Shown in pieces: positions 1 through 6,774 of a DNA stretch of 12,482 nt (position 1 is its first letter; every line of letters begins with the position of its first letter). This DNA is from Syntrophomonadaceae bacterium (GTDB lineage Bacteria > Bacillota > Dethiobacteria > DTU022). Where the stretch lies: contig PWFM01000161.1 of the NCBI GenBank assembly GCA_003553895.1, forward strand, positions 1-12,482. Direction: 5' to 3'. A program made the translations under genes and the position numbers. The notes under the pieces are model-generated. The model was given only the letters and a program-made list of their open reading frames with translations, did not search any database and was not told the DNA's origin.

Positions 1-1143
1 AACTGCACCTCTTTTATGGGGGCCGGTGTTTATGACCATTTTATTCCTTCTGTCATCAAGCATATAACCGGCAGGAGTGAGTTCTACACTTCATATACGC
101 CTTATCAAGCGGAAATTAGCCAGGGTATATTACAGGCCATTTTTGAGTATCAAACCATGATCTGCCAGTTAACAGGCATGGATGTAGCTAACGCCTCCAT
201 GTATGACGGGGGAACTGCTGTTGCTGAAGGCGCGATCATGGGCTGCGGCGCCACCCGCCGTTCGAAAGCCCTTGTTTCACGCACAGTAAGCCCATTTTAC
301 CGGGCGGTCCTGCAAAACTACTTTAACAGCCGGGGCCTGGAGCTGGAAGAGATTCCTCTTAAAGATGGGCGCACGGATTTTTCAAAGCTCGAGGAGATGA
401 TTGATGACCGGGTTGCCTCGGTGATACTGCAGCAGCCCAATTTCTTCGGCCTGGTTGAAGACCTGGAGGGAGTTGCCGATGTGGTTCACAACCACAAGGG
501 GGCCCTGGTGGTATCGGTCGATCCCCTTTCCCTGCCCTTACTCAAGGCGCCGGCCGATTATGGAGCCGATATTGTGGTAGGTGAAGGACAGGCGCTCGGT
601 GTGCCGCCTTCATTCGGCGGACCCCTTCTCGGGATAATGGCCGCCCGCAGCAAGTTTGTCCGGCAGCTGCCCGGGCGGATTGCGGGAGAAACGGTCGATA
701 GCGAGGGAAACCGGGGTTTCGTCCTTACCCTGCAGACCAGGGAGCAGCATATCAGGCGGGAAAAAGCCTCGTCGAACATCTGCTCCAATGAAGCCCTGGT
801 GGCCCTGGCAGCAGCTGTCTACATGGCTTCCATGGGTCCGCATGGCATGCGTGAGGTGGCAGAACAGTGCGTGCAGAAAGCGGCTTATGCCAGGGAAAAA
901 ATTGGCGCCCTGAATGGTTATGAACCGGCCTTTGCAGGTCAATACTTCAAGGAATTTGCCATGAAAGTTCCCGGCAAACCGGAAGAGTTAAATCAGATGT
1001 TGCTCCAGAAAGATATCCTCGGCGGAGTTGATGTTGCTCCATTCTATCCTGAAATGGAGAATACCATGCTTTTTGCCGTCACTGAAAAACGGACCCGTGA
1101 GGAAATAGATGTCCTGGTCCGGGAACTGGAGGGATGGAAATGA
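1..1143 (+). CDS. gcvPA: Glycine dehydrogenase (decarboxylating) subunit 1, P-protein alpha part; 5' end outside window
   Basis: This is the N-terminal half of the split P-protein, which with GcvPB decarboxylates glycine on pyridoxal phosphate and passes the aminomethyl group to lipoylated GcvH in the cytoplasm. The frame is open from base 1, ahead of the first ATG at 16 (N-C-T-S-F-M-G-A-G-V-Y-D). It therefore enters from the left, and 380 residues are visible out of roughly 445-450 usual for the family, so about 65 are missing. Seen directly are the family signatures SFMGAGVYDHFIPSV at the start, GEGQALGVPPSFGGP, and the long block around bases 685-795 containing GFVLTLQTREQHIRREKAS and SNICSNEAL. 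The PLP lysine is not expected here; it lies in GcvPB. The stop TGA overlaps the gcvPB start in ATGA (1140-1143), so translation is probably coupled. gcvT and gcvH are presumably just upstream (inference). Confidence 0.95.
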   Translation, partial: NCTSFMGAGVYDHFIPSVIKHITGRSEFYTSYTPYQAEISQGILQAIFEYQTMICQLTGMDVANASMYDGGTAVAEGAIMGCGATRRSKALVSRTVSPFYRAVLQNYFNSRGLELEEIPLKDGRTDFSKLEEMIDDRVASVILQQPNFFGLVEDLEGVADVVHNHKGALVVSVDPLSLPLLKAPADYGADIVVGEGQALGVPPSFGGPLLGIMAARSKFVRQLPGRIAGETVDSEGNRGFVLTLQTREQHIRREKASSNICSNEALVALAAAVYMASMGPHGMREVAEQCVQKAAYAREKIGALNGYEPAFAGQYFKEFAMKVPGKPEELNQMLLQKDILGGVDVAPFYPEMENTMLFAVTEKRTREEIDVLVRELEGWK

Positions 1144-2597
1144 GAAAACAAAAAGCCCTGATTTTTGAAATGGGAAGGGCCGGTCGCTGCGGGTACTCAC
1201 TGCCTTCCTGCGATGTTCCGGAGAAACCATTAGACGATCTGCTGCCAAAGAATATGCGCCGGGAAGAACCTTTGGAACTGCCGGAACTCTCGGAAGTGGG
1301 AGTTATCCGTCATTACACCGAGTTGTCTACCCGCAACTTTGGCGTTGATACCGGGTTTTATCCCCTTGGTTCTTGTACCATGAAATATAACCCGAAGGTA
1401 AATGAAGAAGTAGCCGCCCTGCCCGGTTTTGCCTTTATGCACCCCTGTCAGCCCGAACATACGGTTCAGGGGGCTTTGGAACTATATTACAATATGGAAC
1501 AGCACTTAAAAGAGCTGACCGGCATGGACAGGTTCACAATGCAACCGGCAGCCGGAGCGCACGGTGAATTGACCGGCCTGATGGTTATCCAGGCCTATCA
1601 CCGCCACCGGGGCGACCATAAGCGCAATAAAGTACTCGTTCCGGTCACCGCTCATGGCACCAACCCGGCCACTGTAACCATGGCCGGTTATGAAGTAGTG
1701 CAAATACCGGCAGACGAAAGGGGCAACGTTGATCTCGAAGCCCTCAAGGAAGCAGTTGATGAAACCACTTCGGCTCTGATGCTTACCAACCCCAGCACCC
1801 TGGGTCTTTTTGAAGAAGAGATCGTTGAGATGGCTAAAGTTGTTCATGAAGCCGGAGGGCTGCTTTACTATGACGGCGCCAACCTGAACGCAATTATGGG
1901 TTATGTCCGGCCCGGAGATATGGGATTTGATGTTGTTCACCTTAACATCCATAAAACTCTTTCCACACCGCACGGCGGAGGCGGGCCGGGAAGCGGACCG
2001 GTCGGAGTCAAGGAGAGGTTGATTCCATTCCTGCCGAAACCGGTGGTGGATAAAAAGGATGATCAATTCTATTTTGATTATGATCTGCCGAACAGTATCG
2101 GCAAGGTCCAATCCTTTTTCGGAAACTTTGGTGTTGTGATCAAGGCCTATAACTATGTCTGCATGATGGGAGCCGATGGTTTGAAACAGGTTTCCACCGA
2201 TGCCGTCCTTAATTCCAATTACCTGGCCAGCCTGTTGAAAAAAACCTATTACATTCCCTATGACAGGATTCGCAAGCATGAATTTGTGGTATCGGCAAAA
2301 CCGGAAAGCAAAAAGGGAGCGGGCGCCGGCGATATTGCCAAGGCTCTGCTCGACCGGGGTTTCCATCCGCCCACTGTCTACTTCCCCCTGATTGTGGACG
2401 AGGCTTTGATGACTGAACCTAACGATACTGAAAGCAAAGAAACCCTGGATGCCTATGCCCGGGCAATGGAAGAAATAGCTGAGGAAATTGAAAAAGATGC
2501 AGAAAAAGTAGCAGCCGGCCCTTACTATACGGTTGTCGGGCGTCTTGATGAGGTCCGGGCGGCCCGAAACCCGGTTTTGCGCTGGCAGAAAGAATAA
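1140..2597 (+). CDS. gcvPB: Glycine dehydrogenase (decarboxylating) subunit 2, P-protein beta part
   Basis: This is the PLP-bearing half of the split glycine decarboxylase, 485 residues, a normal length for GcvPB. The motif NIHKTLSTPHGGGGPGSGP is visible, with the Schiff-base lysine predicted at residue 272 (bases 1953-1955). The N-terminus K-A-L-I-F-E-M-G-R-A-G-R-C-G-Y-S-L-P and the block YPLGSCTMKYNPKVNE are typical. I chose the ATG at 1140 because GGAGGG at 1128-1133 then sits 6 nt upstream; the in-frame ATG at 1134 would directly abut that Shine-Dalgarno site. The chosen start also gives an ATGA overlap with gcvPA, as expected for subunits made in equal amounts. The reaction is reversible, so this P-protein could serve glycine breakdown or glycine synthesis; the window does not decide which. 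Confidence 0.96.
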   Translation: MRKQKALIFEMGRAGRCGYSLPSCDVPEKPLDDLLPKNMRREEPLELPELSEVGVIRHYTELSTRNFGVDTGFYPLGSCTMKYNPKVNEEVAALPGFAFMHPCQPEHTVQGALELYYNMEQHLKELTGMDRFTMQPAAGAHGELTGLMVIQAYHRHRGDHKRNKVLVPVTAHGTNPATVTMAGYEVVQIPADERGNVDLEALKEAVDETTSALMLTNPSTLGLFEEEIVEMAKVVHEAGGLLYYDGANLNAIMGYVRPGDMGFDVVHLNIHKTLSTPHGGGGPGSGPVGVKERLIPFLPKPVVDKKDDQFYFDYDLPNSIGKVQSFFGNFGVVIKAYNYVCMMGADGLKQVSTDAVLNSNYLASLLKKTYYIPYDRIRKHEFVVSAKPESKKGAGAGDIAKALLDRGFHPPTVYFPLIVDEALMTEPNDTESKETLDAYARAMEEIAEEIEKDAEKVAAGPYYTVVGRLDEVRAARNPVLRWQKE

Positions 2598-2612
2598 CAG
2601 CAAATCAACAGG

Positions 2613-2628
2613 TATTTCTTAAGAAATA
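2613..2628. promoter_or_regulatory. Perfect 16-bp AT-rich palindrome in the gcvPB-to-radical-SAM gap, possible operator
   Basis: TATTTCTTAAGAAATA is its own reverse complement with no mismatch. It starts 15 nt after the gcvPB stop. No T-run follows and the stem is AT-rich, so it is a poor terminator. A two-fold symmetric site between an upstream gcv block and the lipoylation genes would suit a dimeric regulator, but no regulator gene is in the window and no clear -35/-10 pair was found beside it. The symmetry is observed; the operator role is inference. Confidence 0.35.
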
Positions 2629-2649
2629 AGCATATTTGTAAAGCTAACA

Positions 2650-2693
2650 GGGGCGGCAGGAGATGTTTATCCTGCTTCCCCTGCTTTGTCTTT
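2650..2693 (+). terminator. Terminator-like hairpin after gcvPB
   Basis: GGGG and GCAGGA (2650-2653, 2656-2661) pair with TCCTGC and CCCC (2670-2675, 2678-2681) around an 8-nt loop, with a 2x2 internal mismatch (CG opposite TT). The T-rich stretch TGCTTTGTCTTT follows at 2682-2693. It could end or attenuate the gcvPAB transcript before the lipoylation genes. The interrupted T-run means read-through is likely, so the downstream genes may still be co-transcribed. Confidence 0.45.
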
Positions 2694-2724
2694 GACCGTA
2701 TGATAGAATTAACAGAGGGATAAG

Positions 2725-3618
2725 ATGCTGCATAAAAACAGTGACGATGCACATGAGTTAGAAAGAATATTAGAGCAGGCCTGGTATACCAGGCAGGCTA
2801 ACTTTGATGCCAGTATTGTCTTTAACAGTCCCGGCAATACAGTTTCTGTTAGCGTGACCGGATCCAGCTGCGCTTTAAACTGCGCCCACTGTGCCGGAGT
2901 CTATCTAAGGGCTATGGTGCCCCTGGAAAAAGCTCTGGACAACTATAAAAATTGGGAAGAGGGAACCAGCTTCCTAATTTCCGGAGGTTCGGATGCCCTG
3001 GGCAAGGTGCCCCTGGTGGAACACCTGGATCGGCTCCGGGAACTGGCTGAACTGGGGCCTTTAAACCTGCATACAGGTTTGGTGACCGAAGAGGAAGCTA
3101 AAAAGCTTGCCGGTATTGCCGCAGTAGTTTCCTTTGACCTGGTAGGAGACAACGAAACAATTGCCGAGGTATACGGCCTTTCGGCCACGGTGGAAGATTA
3201 CCTGGCCTCTTACCGGGCTTTGCAAAAATATGCCAGGGTTATCCCTCACCTGTGTATCGGCTTAAAAGGCGGGAAAATAAAGGGGGAATACGAGGCCCTG
3301 CACTTGTTGCGGAAAGAAAAGGTAGAAGCGATCAGTATGATCATATTCAGGCCTACGGCCGAAACTCCTTACAGCGATTGTCCGCCGCCTCCCCCCGCTG
3401 AAGTGGCCAACTTTATGGCTTCGGCGCGCCTGATGTTCCCTTACACCCCCATTTTCCTGGGCTGCATGCGCCCGGGGGGGCATTACCGCGAAGTTATAGA
3501 TACATATGCTATCAGGGCGGGGGTCAATAAAATTGTTTTGCCTTCTCCCGCAGCGCGAAAAGAAGCAGCCCGCCTGGGGCTTTCAATCAAAACTTCTGAG
3601 GAGTGTTGTTCCCTGTGA
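2725..3618 (+). CDS. Radical-SAM protein, LipS1/LipS2-type lipoyl synthase component (first of pair)
   Basis: A 297-residue radical-SAM enzyme with C-x3-C-x2-C at C49, C53, C56 (SSCALNCAHCAG), which binds the SAM-cleaving [4Fe-4S] cluster. Also visible are ISGGSD (85-90), the glycine-rich strand expected to contact SAM, FLGCMRPGG (about 244-252), and a C-terminal double cysteine (EECCSL). The CC and GCMRPGG cysteines are candidate ligands of a second, sulfur-donating cluster (inference). It has none of the LipA-specific features (N-terminal second cysteine motif, C-terminal RSSY). It is paired with the next gene and followed by an octanoyltransferase and E3, so it fits the two-protein lipoyl synthase known from Thermococcus, which inserts sulfur at C6 and C8 of octanoyl-GcvH. 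I cannot say whether it is LipS1 or LipS2. Annotation as 'biotin synthase-like' is the common alternative. AGAGGG at 2714-2719 gives 5-nt spacing to the ATG. Confidence 0.8.
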   Translation: MLHKNSDDAHELERILEQAWYTRQANFDASIVFNSPGNTVSVSVTGSSCALNCAHCAGVYLRAMVPLEKALDNYKNWEEGTSFLISGGSDALGKVPLVEHLDRLRELAELGPLNLHTGLVTEEEAKKLAGIAAVVSFDLVGDNETIAEVYGLSATVEDYLASYRALQKYARVIPHLCIGLKGGKIKGEYEALHLLRKEKVEAISMIIFRPTAETPYSDCPPPPPAEVANFMASARLMFPYTPIFLGCMRPGGHYREVIDTYAIRAGVNKIVLPSPAARKEAARLGLSIKTSEECCSL

Positions 3619-4589
3619 TCCGCATATCTGCCGGCAGCGCCGTTTGCCTGGGGTTAAAGGCAAACAAAATGGATGCTTATCCTACCACAGCTTATTTCCT
3701 TTCCGGAAACAGCTGCCGGATGGGCTGTTCTTTTTGCCCCCAGAGCATGGGTAACAACGGGGCCCTTAACCGCCTGGGCCGGGTAAACTGGCCCGAATTT
3801 AGCTGGGAGCAGGTTAAAGAGGGCCTGAGCAGGGCTGAAAAAAATGGGATCAGGAGGATCTGTCTCCAATCGGTCAGGCATGAAGAGGGAATTGACCCGG
3901 CTCTGGAGCTGATCGAAAAATTTAAAGATATCTCTAATCTGCCTCTTTCCCTGTCAGCCTGGATAAAAGATCAACAGGAAGCTGCGGCTTTATTTAAAGC
4001 CGGAGCTGATCGGATCAGTGTGGCCATTGATGCCATTAACCCCGAAGGATACCAAAGATTTAAAGGCGGCTCACAGGAAGAGAGGCTGGGACTGCTTTTT
4101 GATTGCGCCCGGAATTTGCCGGGCAAAATGAGCACCCACCTGATCTGTGGTTTGGGGGAGAGCGAAAACGAAGCGCTGGGCCTGGTTGACAGGCTGCTGA
4201 AAGCGGGAGTTACTGTGGCCCTGTTTGCCTTTGTTCCCCTAAAAGGGACTCTCCTGGAAGGCGGCACTTCGCCGCCTGTTGATTCTTACCGCAGGGTCCA
4301 GGCCGGGTTATATTTATTGCGGAAGAAACTGGCAGAATTCAATTGTTTTAAGTTTAATGAACAGGGCAGGCTGATTTCATTTGGCCTCCCGGAAACTGAT
4401 CTGCAAAGGTTTTTAGCCACGGGGGCTGCTTTTCAAACCAGCGGCTGCCCGGGCTGCAACCGGCCTTATTATAACGAGCGGCCGGGCGGCATAATCTATA
4501 ACTACCACCGTGCTTTAAGCGCAAGTGAAAGAGAAGCCGCCCTGACAACTTTGATTAAGTCTTTACAAAAAAGTTCTAATTTAAGTTAG
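3615..4589 (+). CDS. Radical-SAM protein, LipS1/LipS2-type lipoyl synthase component (second of pair)
   Basis: A 324-residue radical-SAM protein with C-x3-C-x2-C at C34, C38, C41 (NSCRMGCSFCPQ), a BioB-like barrel, and a distinctive tail CPGCNRPYYNERPGG at about residues 278-292, whose two cysteines could hold an auxiliary cluster (inference). With its neighbour it would form a complete heteromeric lipoyl synthase. I chose GTG at 3615, which makes a GTGA overlap with the upstream stop and lies 11 nt after GAGGAG (3598-3603). A GTG at 3603 is in frame, but it overlaps that Shine-Dalgarno sequence. Starting at 3615 gives an N-terminus M-I-R-I-S-A-G-S-A. As with the first gene, LipS1 versus LipS2 cannot be assigned from sequence memory. 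The gene context (gcvP, octanoyltransferase, E3) argues for lipoate rather than biotin. Confidence 0.8.
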   Translation: MIRISAGSAVCLGLKANKMDAYPTTAYFLSGNSCRMGCSFCPQSMGNNGALNRLGRVNWPEFSWEQVKEGLSRAEKNGIRRICLQSVRHEEGIDPALELIEKFKDISNLPLSLSAWIKDQQEAAALFKAGADRISVAIDAINPEGYQRFKGGSQEERLGLLFDCARNLPGKMSTHLICGLGESENEALGLVDRLLKAGVTVALFAFVPLKGTLLEGGTSPPVDSYRRVQAGLYLLRKKLAEFNCFKFNEQGRLISFGLPETDLQRFLATGAAFQTSGCPGCNRPYYNERPGGIIYNYHRALSASEREAALTTLIKSLQKSSNLS

Positions 4590-4604
4590 TGGGAGGACGT
4601 GACG

Positions 4605-5366
4605 ATGCGCTACCAGTGGCGGCTGATCCTGGACCCTCCGATGCGAGGTAAAGAAAACATGGAAAAGGACCTGGAATTAATGGATGAAGTGGTTGCCGGG
4701 GAATCCCCTCCGACGCTTCGCCTGTACCGCTGGTCTCCTCCCGCCGTATCCCTCGGTTATTTTCAGGATGAAGACGAAGTAGTTGACATGGAGGCCTGCC
4801 GGGAGGCCGGAATCGATGTTGTGCGCCGTCCGACAGGCGGCCGGGCTGTCCTTCATGATCAGGAATTGACGTATAGCATTGTTGTTCCCGAAGCGCACCC
4901 TTTCATAAACAAGGGCGGGGTCATAGATGCCTACCGCTCTATCAGCCGCGGTATTGTGACCGCTTTCAACCTGCTGGATATAGTTGCCTCCCTTACTCCG
5001 GAAGAACACAGCCGGGGCGGCCTGGCTCCCGGTTCATGTTTTGACAGCGCAACGGCCTATGAGATCCAGGTCGATGGAAAAAAAGTAGTCGGCAGCGCTC
5101 AGCTCCGCCGGGATGGCATTGTTCTACAGCATGGAGCGATTCTCTTTAAACTGCCCCTTGAACTGTATCAAACTGTTTTAAAAAAGGATCCGGCCTTTGA
5201 AAACGAGGCAAAGCTCGAGTTGGGTCAAAAAGCGGCCGGACTGCTTGATCTGGGTTATAATATTAGCTATGACAGGATGACCAGGGCCCTGGTCAAAGCT
5301 TTTTCTATGGTTGTCCCGGCAGTCTTTACCAGCCTGGAGGGCCTAATTAACAAAAAGGGGGATTAA
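4605..5366 (+). CDS. lipM: Octanoyltransferase / lipoate-protein ligase family, LipM-like
   Basis: A 253-residue member of the biotin/lipoate protein ligase fold. Visible are RRPTGGRAVLH (74-84), the acyl-binding loop, SCFDSATAYEI with Cys145, and GKKVVGSAQ with the conserved lysine at 159-160, then GIVLQHGAIL. Bacillus subtilis LipM uses a catalytic cysteine near residue 150 in the same CFD context, so I favour octanoyl transfer from acyl carrier protein to GcvH over ATP-dependent scavenging of free lipoate. It would supply the octanoyl-protein substrate for the two radical-SAM proteins just upstream. The ATG at 4605 is preferred because GGGAGG (4591-4596) lies 8 nt before it; the in-frame GTG at 4599 has only 2 nt. 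It starts 15 nt after the previous stop and ends 1 nt before the next start, so it is in the same operon. A true ligase (LplA) is the main alternative. Confidence 0.82.
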   Translation: MRYQWRLILDPPMRGKENMEKDLELMDEVVAGESPPTLRLYRWSPPAVSLGYFQDEDEVVDMEACREAGIDVVRRPTGGRAVLHDQELTYSIVVPEAHPFINKGGVIDAYRSISRGIVTAFNLLDIVASLTPEEHSRGGLAPGSCFDSATAYEIQVDGKKVVGSAQLRRDGIVLQHGAILFKLPLELYQTVLKKDPAFENEAKLELGQKAAGLLDLGYNISYDRMTRALVKAFSMVVPAVFTSLEGLINKKGD

Positions 5367-5367
5367 T

Positions 5368-6774
5368 ATGAGCGATAAATATGAGGTTGTTATTGTTGGC
5401 GGCGGCCCGGGGGGCTACCTGGCCGCGCTGCGGGCGGCTTCTCTGGGTTTAAACACGGCTGTGGTGGAAAAAGAGGCCCTTGGAGGAGTTTGTCTCAATC
5501 ACGGTTGTATTCCCACCAAGGTTTTAACCCACGGCGCTTCAATGTACCGGCGTATCCATGCGGCAAATGAATTCGGGTTCAACCTGGATAATATTGAATT
5601 TTCTTTCGCCGGGCTGCAGGAAAAGAAAAAAGCGGTGGTCAAAGAATTAACCGGCCATGTAGCTGAACTGCTAAAAAACAGCAAGGTGGAGGTTTATTCG
5701 GGCACGGCTAAAGTGCTTAACCCCAGGGAAGTAACCGTTTCAATGAATGATGGTGGAGAAACTACTCTGCAAACCGATAGCATCATCCTGGCCACCGGCA
5801 GTGAAGAAATCTTTCCGCCCACACCGGGCCTGGATTTACCGGGGGTTATTACCTCCTGGGAAGCTTTGGCTCTTGAGGATCTGCCGGAAACAATGGCAGT
5901 AATTGGCGGCGGGGTGATCGCCCTGGAAATGGCTTCAATTTTCCTGGGGCTGGGGGTGAAGGTAACAATCGTCCACCGCAGTGAACGGTTGCTGCGGCGG
6001 ATGGACCTGGAGATGGTCCGGCGCCTTTCCACCTATTTGCGCCGTAGCGGTCTGCAGATCATGATGAATACCCCCGTGCAAAGGATCGAAGAAACAGAAG
6101 GCGGCCTGAAGATGACTGTAAGTGGGAAAAAAGGTGAAGAAACAGTTGTGGCTGAAAAAGTATTGCTTTCTGTCGGCCGCAAAGCCTCATTCGGCGGGCA
6201 GGACCTTGAAGCTCTGGGCGTGGAGTATGACGAAGGGGGTATTAAGGTCAACAGCAGGATGGAAACCACGGTCCCGGGGATTTATGCTGTTGGCGACGTA
6301 ACCGCCCCGGGTTATTTCCTGGCTCATGTTGCCTACCACCAGGGGCTGGTGGCCGCGGAAAGCATTGCCGGGCTGGACTCCAATTTTGACGGTTCCGTAG
6401 TGCCAAATTGCCTGTTTACAGATCCGGAGCTGGCCTGTGTGGGTATGAGTGAAGAAGAGGCCAGGGAAAAGGGCCTGGATAATCTGCAGGTTGGCAAATT
6501 CCCCTTTTCCGCCTGCGGCAAAGCGGCAACCCAGGGCGAAGAAGAGGGATCGGTTAAAATAATATCCGCCGGTGAAGAGCAAAAAGTTATCGGCGTCCAT
6601 ATTCTTGGCCCCCATGCTTCAGACTTGATCCAGGAAGGGACCCTTGCTGTGGCCAAAGAAGCCAGGGCTGCTGAAATTGCCGGCTTGATCCATCCCCACC
6701 CCACCCTCTCGGAAGCTGTTTGGGAAGCGGCAATGGCAATTAATAAAGCTCCTCTCCATTTTGGCCGCCGATGA
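5368..6774 (+). CDS. lpdA: Dihydrolipoamide dehydrogenase (E3/L-protein), probably NADP(H)-type
   Basis: A 468-residue FAD disulfide oxidoreductase of standard length that reoxidises dihydrolipoyl-GcvH. In order: FAD-binding GGGPGG (11-16), redox disulfide GGVCLNHGCIPTK with C42 and C47, the nucleotide-binding fold at 180-213, the second FAD motif GIYAVGDV, and the dimer-interface active base HPHPTLSE with the His444/Glu449 pair. The nucleotide site is odd: it reads GGGVIALE (A185 where NAD enzymes have Gly) and IVHRSERLLRR, where NAD enzymes have an acidic residue at the end of the second strand. Aligned by eye to E. coli glutathione reductase without gaps, A185, R204 and R210 match A179, R198 and R204, the known NADP determinants. 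GGGGG at 5357-5361 gives good spacing. The next gene, overlapping by ATGA, is a NAD kinase homologue. E3 identity is firm; cofactor preference is inferred. Confidence 0.93.
   Translation: MSDKYEVVIVGGGPGGYLAALRAASLGLNTAVVEKEALGGVCLNHGCIPTKVLTHGASMYRRIHAANEFGFNLDNIEFSFAGLQEKKKAVVKELTGHVAELLKNSKVEVYSGTAKVLNPREVTVSMNDGGETTLQTDSIILATGSEEIFPPTPGLDLPGVITSWEALALEDLPETMAVIGGGVIALEMASIFLGLGVKVTIVHRSERLLRRMDLEMVRRLSTYLRRSGLQIMMNTPVQRIEETEGGLKMTVSGKKGEETVVAEKVLLSVGRKASFGGQDLEALGVEYDEGGIKVNSRMETTVPGIYAVGDVTAPGYFLAHVAYHQGLVAAESIAGLDSNFDGSVVPNCLFTDPELACVGMSEEEAREKGLDNLQVGKFPFSACGKAATQGEEEGSVKIISAGEEQKVIGVHILGPHASDLIQEGTLAVAKEARAAEIAGLIHPHPTLSEAVWEAAMAINKAPLHFGRR

Noticed and set aside
1506..2603. 365-codon open frame on the minus strand
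   Set aside because: It is fully antisense to gcvPB, which has clear family motifs; its translation is rich in F, I, H and G runs with no recognisable domain.
2692..2704. TTGACC and TATGAT as a promoter for the radical-SAM genes
   Set aside because: They are almost adjacent, so cannot be a -35/-10 pair, and neither has a partner at 16-18 nt.
2725..4589. Biotin synthase or classical LipA identity for the radical-SAM pair
   Set aside because: No LipA second cysteine motif or RSSY tail; no biotin genes nearby; two adjacent proteins in a lipoyl context fit LipS better.
5368..6774. Mercuric or glutathione reductase instead of E3
   Set aside because: CLNHGCIPTK, HPHPTLSE and the lipoylation context mark a dihydrolipoamide dehydrogenase; only the nucleotide site resembles glutathione reductase.
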